A stretch of DNA of 64,000 bases from Acinetobacter defluvii (GTDB lineage Bacteria > Pseudomonadota > Gammaproteobacteria > Pseudomonadales > Moraxellaceae), in the NCBI RefSeq assembly GCF_001704615.3, contig NZ_CP029396.2:62001-126000 (forward strand). The letters run 5' to 3'. A model generated the notes under the pieces. The model was not told where the DNA came from. It did not search any database and was given only the letters and a program-made list of their open reading frames with translations. Both the position numbers and the translations under genes were made by a program. This document shows, piece by piece, positions 24,524 to 32,402 of the stretch. How positions within the stretch are numbered: the first letter of the stretch is position 1; each line of letters begins with the position of its first letter.

Positions 24524-25038
24524 TTTCGTGCGTCTTTAATGATGTAAGTCACTACGCCCCACACAATCAATTCCTGTTCAGGTTTTAGAAAAATATGTGA
24601 GTGCTCTTGGTTTTCTGCTTTAAGCCAAACTGGAGGGATAGATTTTGCATCTGGACCAAAAATTTCATTAATTTCACCAGCTGACATTTGCTTGGTGATC
24701 ATCAACCGCTTAACGGTAAAGTCTGTTTCTAGCTGAGCAACAATAATATCTAGATGCTTGGCGTCTAAGCTTCTATCGATTATGAGCTTATCGTTAATAT
24801 CTATACCGGCATTTAGCATGGAACGAGAGCCTACTTTACCAATAAACGTAGAGTACTCATTGGTGATCAGCATTTCGTTGAGATCGACCGACTTTTCAAT
24901 AAAATCTTGTGCTGGTGATGCAAATCCAGCCGACAGCAGCTCTAACGCCACTGGAATGCGTTTAGGTGCACCAGGAGCAAGAGCTTCAATTTCAACTAAA
25001 TCACCAGCTTTAAGCGGTATTTCTGATTTTTCTGACAT
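24520..25038 (-). CDS. umuD: UmuD-like S24 peptidase subunit of DNA polymerase V
   Basis: 172 aa, longer than E. coli UmuD (139). C-terminal peptidase domain with cleavage region GFASPAQDFIEKSVDLNEMLI, catalytic Ser in KVGSRSMLNAGI and catalytic Lys in DFTVKRL. The ~35-residue N-terminal extension (KAGDLVEIEALAPGAPKRIPVALE) precedes the cleavage site. Acinetobacter species often carry several such UmuD homologues controlled by UmuDAb rather than LexA. No clear operator was identified. Confidence 0.9.
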   Translation of the reverse strand: MSEKSEIPLKAGDLVEIEALAPGAPKRIPVALELLSAGFASPAQDFIEKSVDLNEMLITNEYSTFIGKVGSRSMLNAGIDINDKLIIDRSLDAKHLDIIVAQLETDFTVKRLMITKQMSAGEINEIFGPDAKSIPPVWLKAENQEHSHIFLKPEQELIVWGVVTYIIKDARK

Positions 25039-25097
25039 CTCAAGACCGGTGAAAGAATATATATACCAATTCTATTTCTTGCATGTCTGATGATCAA

Positions 25098-25139
25098 TCA
25101 AAAAATAAAAACCAGTAGGCATGCCACTTGCCTACTGGT
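25098..25139 (-). terminator. intrinsic terminator for minus-strand transcription
   Basis: ACCAGTAGGCA pairs perfectly with TGCCTACTGGT; on the minus strand it is followed by TTTTTATTTTTTG. It would stop transcripts from the small gene at 25409-25645 before they enter umuDC. Confidence 0.75.
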
Positions 25140-25408
25140 CGTATTGGAAGTTCAAAATTGACTTAGATCTTAGAAAAACTCAAGTGATATAAGGCTGTTG
25201 CGCGTACTAAATTTTGACGCGGTGATTTTGGTTTCCAGGCCTGGTCAGACCATGGCCAGAGATCAGGAACCGACTCACTTGTATATGCAGATGGTTTAGA
25301 GGGAATTCATCGCATAAACAGATTGAGCATTTAATAGCGTTGAATGTTAAATATCTACGGCAAACTGCTTTCAGATTCATGAATTGGGTTTGTTCAAAAA
25401 CAGCGTTA
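25140..25408. other. intergenic stretch without a gene
   Basis: About 270 bp between terminator and the 25409 gene. No convincing reading frame or repeat. AT-rich, backbone-like. Confidence 0.5.
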
Positions 25409-25645
25409 TTAATTAAAAACTAAAACGCCTTTCCACATGTACAAAACCAGTAGAATAAAACCAATAAGAATATGCACTTCGATAATGACTATTAGCCAGC
25501 TTCTGCACATATTGAATAAATACTTAAAGAACGATGGCGCTTGGTGTTTATATTCGTTTTCTTCTTCGTAGTCATCTGTATTGACATGGTTCCAAAACGG
25601 TTTCTCTTTGGTTTTACACGGGTTGTCATTATCAGATTTAGACAA
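25409..25645 (-). CDS. small single-pass membrane protein, 78 aa
   Basis: TTG start at 25645 with AAAAGGT upstream on the minus strand. A polar N-terminus (SKSDNDNPCKTKEKPFWNHVNTDDYEEENEYKH) precedes one long hydrophobic stretch (WLIVIIEVHILIGFILLVLYMW). Not recognised. Confidence 0.5.
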   Translation of the reverse strand: MSKSDNDNPCKTKEKPFWNHVNTDDYEEENEYKHQAPSFFKYLFNMCRSWLIVIIEVHILIGFILLVLYMWKGVLVFN

Positions 25646-25766
25646 AATTTTTACCTTTTATAACCTAACCAATTAGATAATTATATTAAATCTATTAGCC
25701 ACAAAAACTTTATCAAAAAACTTTTTTTCGTTAATTTATTTGTTTAATGCACTGATCAAATTAAAT

Positions 25767-25913
25767 GTGAGTGACTTGGACCTATCTAATCGTATGAAAC
25801 TGAGTGTTACTGAAGTTGGACATCTATATTCACTTGAATACACAACCAAGATTGAAGTGCTGGAAGAAGCATTTTTAGCATTAGGACTTTGGATCTTCAG
25901 GTTATTTAATTAA
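25767..25913 (+). CDS. possible small protein, 48 aa
   Basis: GTG-started frame VSDLDLSNRMKLSVTEVGHLYSLEYTTKIEVLEEAFLALGLWIFRLFN, ending just before a good terminator (25929). Coding-like, but no strong ribosome-binding site; the frame is open upstream to about 25735 and an internal ATG lies at 25794. It could be a 3' remnant. Confidence 0.35.
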   Translation: MSDLDLSNRMKLSVTEVGHLYSLEYTTKIEVLEEAFLALGLWIFRLFN

Positions 25914-25928
25914 CTTCTACCCTTTTGA

Positions 25929-25952
25929 CCTAGCCTAGCTAGGTTTTTTTTT
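25929..25952 (+). terminator. rho-independent terminator
   Basis: CCTAGC-CTA-GCTAGG followed by nine T. Confidence 0.85.
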
Positions 25953-26019
25953 GAAAAAATTTTAAAGCCCAAACAGTCTTTAAAATGAATACATCAAGCT
26001 CATTGCTTAAAACCTGGAG
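25953..26019 (+). promoter_or_regulatory. promoter and stem-loop leader of the 26028 gene
   Basis: GAAAAAATTTT, 17 bp, TAAAAT forms the promoter. The transcript would begin next to the hairpin AAGC-TCATT-GCTT, followed by AAAACCTGGAG ending at 26019. The leader matches that of the 4832 gene almost exactly. No 18-bp palindrome lies upstream; the terminator T tract directly abuts. Confidence 0.6.
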
Positions 26020-26027
26020 TATTCAAG

Positions 26028-26483
26028 ATGTATCTACGCTACACGATGTTTAAAACAGATGGAGAAAAAGTCCTTAGTTCGCACGGCATTGGGTTAAGCA
26101 ACTGCTTTATTTACCATGCAGCGGAAATACTCTACAAAGAGGTTCAAAATTCTGCATCTTTTGACCGTTACATTGAGAGATTATCAAAGTGTAATACGAT
26201 CAAATACAACCACGAACGACACGGCGACAAAGCACGTATTGTCTATTTTGCACCTGAAGATCTAACGCGTGTCTCTTACAGTACAACATATAGCGAACGG
26301 GTTGAAAATGCCAATATCGATAGCTTTGACTTGATTACCCTGTACGCTGAGTACAAAACTATTTTTAGTTGTATCTATTTTGATATATCAACGAATACCT
26401 GGTCTGTACGTACATACACTGATGTATTAACATCAATGGGCATGTTAAAGCCACCAGTAGCACAGTTAGCATTTGCAATATAA
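26028..26483 (+). CDS. hypothetical protein, 151 aa
   Basis: MYLRYTMFKTDGEKVLSSHGIGLSNCFIYHAAEILYKEV...; soluble, not recognised. Start fixed by the CTGGAG leader 8 nt upstream; closed by the terminator at 26509. Confidence 0.65.
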   Translation: MYLRYTMFKTDGEKVLSSHGIGLSNCFIYHAAEILYKEVQNSASFDRYIERLSKCNTIKYNHERHGDKARIVYFAPEDLTRVSYSTTYSERVENANIDSFDLITLYAEYKTIFSCIYFDISTNTWSVRTYTDVLTSMGMLKPPVAQLAFAI

Positions 26484-26508
26484 GAGCCCCTGAAAAGTCT
26501 TATACCCA

Positions 26509-26542
26509 CCTAGCATTGACCAATCAATGCTAGGTTTTTTTT
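26509..26542 (+). terminator. rho-independent terminator (same type as 4078)
   Basis: CCTAGCATTG-ACCAAT-CAATGCTAGG followed by eight T; differs from the 4078 terminator at one loop position. It overlaps the stop codon of the convergent methyltransferase gene. Confidence 0.9.
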
Positions 26543-27184
26543 ACGATGCAATTTGATATTTCATTTCATGTTTAAAGTTTGCTTTGACAAGTGCATGGGA
26601 TAGATCTGGAGGTACTGAGTTACCTACCATTCTGTATTGCTCAGTTTTCGTCAGCTTAATTTTTTGGTTATTTTCATCTACACCATGAGTAAAGATGTAA
26701 TTGCTTGGAAAGCCCTGAGCCTTATACAACTCAAATGGTTGAATCATCCTAAAACCAATGTCTTCAATATAATAATGTTCATTATTGATTTCGATTAAGC
26801 CGAAACGTTCAAACAAGTCATTCTTAAAGTTGAATTGCCCGGTAAATTTCAAAAGTAGCGCACGTACTTCCGCAAACTGATTCACGGTCGTTAACGTGTG
26901 AAATGGTTCTGATAGCTCTTGGCCAGTGCACCCCTTTTTCATTTTAGATAGGTGACACACGTATAGCGCATGTGTACCGCCTTTTGTTTCTGCTGTAATT
27001 GTACGTAATGGCTCATTTATTGGCATGGATCTACGACTTGAACCATTGGCACACTCAGTAAGAATTGGCGCCACATTGTCCACGATGTAAGGTTTTGGGT
27101 TGTGAACGATATATTTTAAAATCCCCCTCACAATTCGCTCTAATGTAGCTGGTGCTAAAGGTTTTTTACGCTTGAATATGCTTA
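26541..27184 (-). pseudogene. DNA (cytosine-5) methyltransferase, 3' half
   Basis: The minus-strand frame starts at the junction with an inserted element: SIFKRKKPLAPATLERIVRGILKYIVHNPKPYIV..., then EPLRTITA, FRMIQPFELYKAQGFP and MVGNSVPP, the C-terminal motifs (VIII-X region) of C5 methyltransferases. The matching 5' half is at 30560-31245 with motifs I-VI. Removing 27185-30559 plus one copy of the duplicated CTTA restores a continuous frame through ...[18 protein letters not shown]... The gene is therefore split by a single recent insertion. Confidence 0.88.
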
Positions 27185-28042
27185 GGGTGTGTTGACACTT
27201 TTAGTTTAAAAAAATAGCGAAGTAGTAAAATCAAATCGCCAAACCCAATTTTACTATTCGCTATGCCTCGTACCATGCTGACAGATCAACACTGGCAAAA
27301 GTTGAAAGTTATTCTGCGTAATTTATCCATTCACCACAACTCAAATTTACGCAATTTTATTGAAGCTATTCTCTATAGAATTAGAACAGGCTGTCCGTGG
27401 CGAGATATTCCTTCTTGTTTTGGTCATTCCAACTCTATTTTCAAACGTTTTAATCGTTGGTCAAGCAGCGGTAAGTTACTTAGATTATTCAAATTACTAG
27501 CCTCATGCCCCGATATGGAGTGGATTTTTATTGATGGCTCTCATGTACGTGCTCATCAACATTCTGCCGGTATAGCGAATCAATCTATTTCTAAAAGTGT
27601 AGGAGGAAACTCCTCAAAAATACATTTGATTGTTGATGCACATGGCAATCCTATTGATTTCATGATTACCGATGGAACCACACATGATGTTAAAGTTGCA
27701 CCTGATTTAATATCAACATTAGATTTAAAAGAGACAAAAGTGGTATGTGCAGATAAAGGCTATGATTCAGAACCACTGCGTGAACAGATCAGGAAAACAG
27801 GGACTAAAGCGAATATACCAAAGAAAACAAATAGCCAATCGAACAATGACCATATGGACTGGTATTTATATAAAATCAGGCATTTAGTTGAAAATATGTT
27901 TTGTAGATTAAAGCAATTTAGAGGAATAGCTACTCGATATGACAAGCTCAAAAGAAATTATCAAAGTTCTGTTGCTTTAGCCTGTATATTTTTATGGCTA
28001 CCTTTATAGGGTTAATTATGAACAGTAAATGTCAACAGACCC
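27185..28042 (+). mobile_element. IS5-family insertion sequence
   Basis: 858 bp with inverted ends GGGTGTGTTGACA (left) and TGTCAACAGACCC (right), one mismatch. One transposase gene, 27263-28009. Confidence 0.85.
27263..28009 (+). CDS. IS5-family transposase
   Basis: 248 aa, single frame. N-terminal MLTDQHWQKLKVIL, then RIRTGCPWRDIPSCFGHSNSIFKRFNRW; DDE residues in WIFIDGSHVRAHQ (Asp), VVCADKGYDSEPLR (Asp) and YLYKIRHLVENMFCRLKQFRGIATRYDK (Glu with the Y-(2)-R-(3)-E signature). Looks functional. Confidence 0.92.
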   Translation: MPRTMLTDQHWQKLKVILRNLSIHHNSNLRNFIEAILYRIRTGCPWRDIPSCFGHSNSIFKRFNRWSSSGKLLRLFKLLASCPDMEWIFIDGSHVRAHQHSAGIANQSISKSVGGNSSKIHLIVDAHGNPIDFMITDGTTHDVKVAPDLISTLDLKETKVVCADKGYDSEPLREQIRKTGTKANIPKKTNSQSNNDHMDWYLYKIRHLVENMFCRLKQFRGIATRYDKLKRNYQSSVALACIFLWLPL

Positions 28043-28190
28043 TACTTAAAAATTCTTTAGCTTTAATGGATTTTTAAATTAAGCTGAAATTAGCTTTATT
28101 TTCCTTTATAGTTACCATGACCAAATCCTGCTTTTTATAAAGCGGGATTTTGTTATATGTGATATTCAATATGTTCCGGACAATTAAGTT

Positions 28191-28703
28191 ATGACTTTCC
28201 AAAGTTTTGAAGTAGTACATGTGGTTGCTATGGACAACCAACGTTGTATTGGTAAGGATAACGATCTGCCTTGGCATATTTCTGCTGATTTAAAACACTT
28301 TAAAGAAATTACCCAAGGTGGGGTAATTATCCTTGGTCGTAAAAATTTTGATTCGATTGGTCGTCCGCTTCCTAAACGTGTAAATTGGGTAATTACTCGA
28401 AACCATAATTGGAATTTTGACGGCGTTAAAGTTGCACATTCAATCGAAGAAGCCTTAGAGAAATCTATTCCTGACGTTCAAGCATCAGAGAAACCAAATA
28501 CAATTTTTATTATTGGTGGTGGTGAGATTTTCAAGCAAACCATCAATATTGTGGATCGACTAGAGCTTACTCATGTTGATTTAAATGTTGAAGGTGATAT
28601 TTTTTATCCTAAAATTCCAAATGATTTTGTGAAGATAGCGTCAGAACAACATATTGATGACAAAACCGGCATTGCTTTTGAGTTCGCAACCTACAGAAAA
28701 TAA
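28191..28703 (+). CDS. folA: dihydrofolate reductase (mobilised chromosomal type)
   Basis: 170 aa. VHVVAMDNQRCIGKDNDLPWHISADLKHFKEITQGG contains the active-site Asp of DHFR. VIILGRKNFDSIGRPLPKR is the NADPH-binding segment, with Asn where most DHFRs have Thr (GRKTFESI). FIIGGGEIFKQ is the second nucleotide-binding motif. Reduces dihydrofolate to tetrahydrofolate; the target of trimethoprim. A hairpin (AAATCCTGCTT against AAGCGGGATTT, about 28123-28150) lies just upstream, before the promoter. Carried next to an IS on a resistance plasmid, it may confer trimethoprim resistance by dosage or altered binding. Confidence 0.92.
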   Translation: MTFQSFEVVHVVAMDNQRCIGKDNDLPWHISADLKHFKEITQGGVIILGRKNFDSIGRPLPKRVNWVITRNHNWNFDGVKVAHSIEEALEKSIPDVQASEKPNTIFIIGGGEIFKQTINIVDRLELTHVDLNVEGDIFYPKIPNDFVKIASEQHIDDKTGIAFEFATYRK

Positions 28704-28726
28704 AACCTATTTCTCATGAAAAAGTG

Positions 28727-29776
28727 ATGATGCAGGGACGCGAATATATCTCCAGACATTGGAGTCTGTGGCTGCTGGGCAGCCTGTTTACTTTATTCGT
28801 CATTCTGTCGAGCCTGTGGCTCAGCCTCATGCTGTGGGTTCATCTTCCCATCGGCAAAATCGGCAGCTTGATACTGATTGGACTCTGGCTGACCTTTGCG
28901 CTGGTCGTTCTCGGGATTTATTTCACCCGGCATCTGATCTCCCGCCAAGTGGATAGCGTTCTTTATCTTCTGGCCTTTTTATTCTGTTTGCTAGGATATT
29001 TCAGTCTGGAAGCGCGTCAGGATCGAGAGTGGAATCCTGAGGTTTCCCAGCTTCTGCATTATGAGCAGCAAGGCGATCAGGTTACCTTACACAATATCCG
29101 CAACTTTGACTGGCAGGCCGATGGTCGCTATATCGAACGCTGGGAAAGCCGCAGTTTTGATCTGAATCAGATTACTGGCGTGAACATCATTACTTCCTAC
29201 TGGATGGGGCCTAAAATTGCCCATACCCTGGTCAGCTTCGATTTTGCCAATCAAAAGCCACTCACCTTCTCGATTGAAATCCGCAAGGAAAAGAATGAAG
29301 AGTTTTCAGCGATTGGTGGCTTTTTCCGAAAATATGAACTGAGTCTGGTCGCATCGGATGAAAAGGATATTGTCTATACCCGTAGCAATGTCCGTGGTGA
29401 ACAGGTCTATTTTTTCCCAGTCAAAATGCCGCAAGCTCAGGCTAAAGCGCTATTCAAGGAATATCTGCGTCAGGCCGATGAGCTGGCCCAAAAGCCAAAA
29501 TGGTACAATACCCTGACCAGTAATTGCACCACACTAGTCTTTGATATGGTTCAGGCGATATCGCAACAACAGCTACCCTCAGATTACCGGTTGCTGGCCT
29601 CCGGCTATTTACCGAATTATCTCTATGATCTTAAAGTACTAGAACAGTCTTGGGATATGCACACTTGGTATCAACGGGCACATGTCAATCCACGGGTAGA
29701 ACGCACCGCTAATCTCTCCAGTCAGGACTATTCACGCCTGATCCGGCAGGGCCTACCAAAACCCGACATGCGATAA
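28727..29776 (+). CDS. DUF4105-domain membrane protein
   Basis: 349 aa. Three N-terminal hydrophobic segments (about 13-35, 42-65, 72-95) are followed by a soluble domain with W-(E)SRSFDLNQITGVNIITSYW, PVKMPQAQAKALFKEYLRQADELAQKPKWYNTLTSNCTT, the DUF4105 pattern with its conserved NC(T) cysteine, suggesting a papain-like hydrolase fold in the periplasm. Base composition is clearly higher in GC than folA, 24 bp upstream. Probably chromosomal DNA carried along. Confidence 0.8.
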   Translation: MMQGREYISRHWSLWLLGSLFTLFVILSSLWLSLMLWVHLPIGKIGSLILIGLWLTFALVVLGIYFTRHLISRQVDSVLYLLAFLFCLLGYFSLEARQDREWNPEVSQLLHYEQQGDQVTLHNIRNFDWQADGRYIERWESRSFDLNQITGVNIITSYWMGPKIAHTLVSFDFANQKPLTFSIEIRKEKNEEFSAIGGFFRKYELSLVASDEKDIVYTRSNVRGEQVYFFPVKMPQAQAKALFKEYLRQADELAQKPKWYNTLTSNCTTLVFDMVQAISQQQLPSDYRLLASGYLPNYLYDLKVLEQSWDMHTWYQRAHVNPRVERTANLSSQDYSRLIRQGLPKPDMR

Positions 29777-29878
29777 CTGTGTAGCAAATCCACTTCAATA
29801 AAGATACAAAATCAACTGGAACCTTGATCATTTTTTTGTTTATATACAAATAGCTAGTCAATGATCAGAGTATCTCTC

Positions 29879-30340
29879 ATGCTAAAAAAATTAACTGCAA
29901 TCGCGATTTTAGGCTCGGTTCTAACGGTCATGGGCTGCGAAACTGTGCCCAATACAGCCACGACACAAACCGCGAATCATTTACAACTTTTGCAAAATCG
30001 TACTTGGATTGCGACCCAGATTGGTAATACTGAAATCAAGACTGCGCCAACCGCACGCAATGTTCCGAGTCTGCAATTTGATGCCAGTACCCAGCGCGTT
30101 TCAGGTTCAGATAGCTGTAACCGGATTATGGGCAGCTACACAGCAGCAAAAGATACGCTGACCCTGAGTCAAATGGCTACTACCCGTATGGCTTGCATGA
30201 ACAACGATCAGCTTGATCAGAAATTTAATGAAGCTTTAGCTAAAGTGACGCATTATCAGGTATTTGCTAAAACCTTAAAATTACTGGATCGCCATGGAAA
30301 TCTCTTGATCCAGCTGGAAAGTGCTGTTCAGCCGCGTTAA
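29879..30340 (+). CDS. META-domain (HslJ-like) lipoprotein
   Basis: 153 aa. MLKKLTAIAILGSVLTVMGCETVPN has a signal peptide ending in a lipobox-like VMGC, so it is probably lipid-anchored. The mature part LLQNRTWIATQIGNTEIKT...LQFDASTQRVSGSDSCNRIMGSYT...LSQMATTRMACM...LNEAL matches the META domain. Outer-membrane lipoprotein of unknown function. A strong terminator follows. Confidence 0.85.
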   Translation: MLKKLTAIAILGSVLTVMGCETVPNTATTQTANHLQLLQNRTWIATQIGNTEIKTAPTARNVPSLQFDASTQRVSGSDSCNRIMGSYTAAKDTLTLSQMATTRMACMNNDQLDQKFNEALAKVTHYQVFAKTLKLLDRHGNLLIQLESAVQPR

Positions 30341-30351
30341 TACTTCCCTAC

Positions 30352-30379
30352 AAAAAGCCTGTATGGACAGGCTTTTTTA
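30352..30379 (+). terminator. rho-independent terminator
   Basis: AAAAAGCCTGT-ATGG-ACAGGCTTTTTT, after the META lipoprotein gene. Confidence 0.9.
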
Positions 30380-30450
30380 TCTTTCATACTGATGAGCTGG
30401 AATTTAACCATCAGCCCGATTGAGTTATTTAATTGAATGAGGAATCAACC

Positions 30451-30559
30451 ATGCAACAGGCACTTTTCGGTGGGGGATGCTTTTGGTGTACTGAAGCCGT
30501 ATTTTTACAGATTCAGGGAGTTCAGCAAGTCGTCAGCGGTTACGCAGGTGGGCACACAA
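30451..30559 (+). pseudogene. msrA: msrA, first 36 codons only
   Basis: [35 protein letters not shown] is the N-terminus of peptide methionine sulfoxide reductase A including the catalytic Cys of GGCFW. It breaks off at 30559, the right end of the transposed unit. Distinct from the complete msrA at 37344. Confidence 0.88.
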
Positions 30560-31245
30560 CTTAAACATTCATAATTAAGGTCCACACATTGAGCAGCTGT
30601 CTTCCATGGTTGTTTTTTCGTTTTTTGAGGTGCAAAAAAGTCAAATTCAGCATGTGTGGGTTCTGGCCAGACGATCGGTAAATTGTCACGCCGAGCAATT
30701 AAGAAAAATCTATTTCTCAATGTCGGTGCACCATAGTCGCATGCTCGTAGTTCACGATATTCGACCGTGTACCCTTGGTACCTGAGCGCATTCACGAAAC
30801 AGTTAAACGTTCGCCCTTTCCGCTTTAAAATCGGTTTACCGTTCTTATCCAAATCACCCCATTCAACAAACTCAACCACGTTTTCAAGCATGATGATTCG
30901 TGGTCGAACTGTTGCAGCCCACCTTAAAGCAATCCAAGCTAAACCGCGGATCTTCTTGTTTAACGGCTTGCCACCTTTCGCACGGCTATGATGTTTACAG
31001 TCTGGACTAAGCCAAACCAAGCCAACAGGTTGATTGCCCGTAATCTTTACAGGGTTAACATCCCAAACACTCTCGCAGTAGTGCTTTGTTTTTGGATGAT
31101 TGATGCGATGCATGGCCAAGGCTTTCGGATCATGATTAATTGCAATATCAATCGGTCTACCGAACGCACGTTCTAAACCAGTTGATGTACCGCCACCGCC
31201 AGCAAAGTTATCAACGATTAATTCATGTGGAAGCAAGTTATACAT
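30560..31245 (-). pseudogene. DNA (cytosine-5) methyltransferase, 5' half
   Basis: MYNLLPHELIVDNFAGGGGTSTGLERAFG (motif I), GLVWLSPDCKHHSRAKGGKP (motif IV with catalytic Cys), IIMLENVVEF (motif VI) and ACDYGAPTLRNRFFLIARR (motif VIII). The frame breaks at 30560 and runs on into msrA to a chance stop at 30505. With the half at 26541-27184 it would make a protein of about 440 aa. The motif-IV style (SPDCxHHSxAKGG) is the phage/plasmid orphan C5-methyltransferase type, used for self-protection or anti-restriction. Its ATG overlaps the preceding small frame. Confidence 0.88.
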
Positions 31246-31354
31246 AGAAATTCCCTCTTACAAATGCCCCTTTATGGCTTAGATCTCTTAATTCATGCGG
31301 TACATCTTCTGGAGACAGATACCTATAAGCATGAATAACCTTGCTCAGATTCAT
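31238..31354 (-). CDS. tiny overlapping ORF, 38 aa, between two methyltransferase genes
   Basis: MNLSKVIHAYRYLSPEDVPHELRDLSHKGAFVRGNFYV. The ATG (31354) overlaps the TGA of the upstream gene (ATGA), and its stop overlaps the ATG of the methyltransferase by 8 bp. This tight double coupling strongly suggests it is translated. Not recognised; could be a small partner protein or only a coupling device. Confidence 0.6.
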   Translation of the reverse strand: MNLSKVIHAYRYLSPEDVPHELRDLSHKGAFVRGNFYV

Positions 31355-32238
31355 ACAGCCACCCCCATGCTTTCAACGGCACTTTCTAATGTTTGATGTG
31401 CTGAATAATCATCACAGTCGTAATAATCGTCATCGATCAAATTAGAGATGTCGTAGTCACTCAAACCGCTATTTAAACAGCGACTCAAAAGCTCAGGATC
31501 TAAACGATCATACTTGTTGCAAATCGTCATTAACGAATTGCTATGTGCGTTGTTTGCCGTGAAAAATGAGTATGCAAAACCTTCAGGCGTTACGCTTCTA
31601 GCATTCTTAGTCGCAATACTATTGCCACCGTATAGGCGGTGCATTTTAGAGCCCTCAACAGGTTCAACAGGTGCAATTGGTAGGTCGGCATTGAAACGGC
31701 CCCACAATAATGTTTTCTTTGTGTATGTATCACCAAAATGAAACGGATCAAACGACAGACGCCACGGCGACAACCCGGTTAAGCTCGCAATACGCCCTAC
31801 TGGATTCTCAATTGCCCAAATATTCGGTTTAAAAAATTCAATTGTTCTTAAAGTTTGGTACACCAGCTCAATACTGCTTAACGTGCGACCATCAGCATCT
31901 TTGGCGGTAAAATGTCTTGCACCAGAAACAGCAAAGTCAGTACATGGGCATGCAGCTAAAATCGCATGAACGTCCAAACCATCAAAGCATGCAAAAAGCT
32001 CGTTAAAGAATTCCACGCTGAAGTTATTAATATCGCCAAAATAAGGATCTGCCTGTATATCAAAGCGAAATACTTGATAGCCAGCATCAACCCATGGTTG
32101 AGACCATGTGCCAGACAAATCAAAAAGAGAAATGACAATTTTTTGGTTGTTTTGGTTGCGGATCGTTGGATCTAGATATTGGTTAAACGCAACGTTTTTC
32201 CATTGTTCTAAACGCTCTAATGCGGAAGATCTGGACAT
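31351..32238 (-). CDS. C5-methyltransferase-like protein, 295 aa
   Basis: VISLFDLSGTWSQPWVDAGYQVFRFDIQ resembles motif I; ILAACPCTDFAVSGARHF is a Pro-Cys motif IV; IWAIENPVGRI replaces ENV of motif VI; ARSVTPEGFAYSFF lies near the C-terminal conserved block. Similar proteins occur in phages and plasmids, annotated as DNA methylase-like, without proven activity. The C-terminal ~80 residues are acidic (DDDYYDCDDYSAHQ). Only 9 bp separate the ATG from the IS3 fragment, and the frame is open upstream (NGW-M), so the true 5' end may be lost. Confidence 0.7.
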   Translation of the reverse strand: MSRSSALERLEQWKNVAFNQYLDPTIRNQNNQKIVISLFDLSGTWSQPWVDAGYQVFRFDIQADPYFGDINNFSVEFFNELFACFDGLDVHAILAACPCTDFAVSGARHFTAKDADGRTLSSIELVYQTLRTIEFFKPNIWAIENPVGRIASLTGLSPWRLSFDPFHFGDTYTKKTLLWGRFNADLPIAPVEPVEGSKMHRLYGGNSIATKNARSVTPEGFAYSFFTANNAHSNSLMTICNKYDRLDPELLSRCLNSGLSDYDISNLIDDDYYDCDDYSAHQTLESAVESMGVAV

Positions 32239-32247
32239 CCAGCCATT

Positions 32248-32402
32248 TGATGTGTGCTGAAAAAACAGGAGGTTTTAACTTGGTAAACTAAACACACTCA
32301 TCAGGAGTTTACCATGAGCAAGAAACACAAGACTTACACCACAGAATTTAAAGCTGAAGCCATCAAATTAATTGAAGCCAATCAAGGCAATGTCTCGGAA
32401 AC
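32248..32402 (+). mobile_element. left end fragment of an IS3-family element
   Basis: The first 155 bp of the element present complete (inverted) at 34321-35594: end TGATGTGTGCTGAAAAAAC, then ATGAGCAAGAAACACAAGAC coding the first ~30 residues of OrfA. It is cut by the IS5-family element starting at 32403. Confidence 0.85.

Larger units (their letters stand above)
27185..30559 (+). mobile_element. 3.4-kb one-ended transposition unit: IS5-family element plus folA, DUF4105, META, 'msrA
   Basis: The unit begins with the IS5-family left end (GGGTGTGTTGACA at 27185) and ends inside msrA (GGTGGGCACACAA at 30559). The same target bases, CTTA (27181-27184 and 30560-30563; TTA at minimum), flank both ends, and the methyltransferase coding sequence would be continuous without it. 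The IS right end lies internally at 28042. This fits transposition of the IS together with adjacent chromosomal DNA using an end-like sequence in msrA instead of its own right end. Confidence 0.75.
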
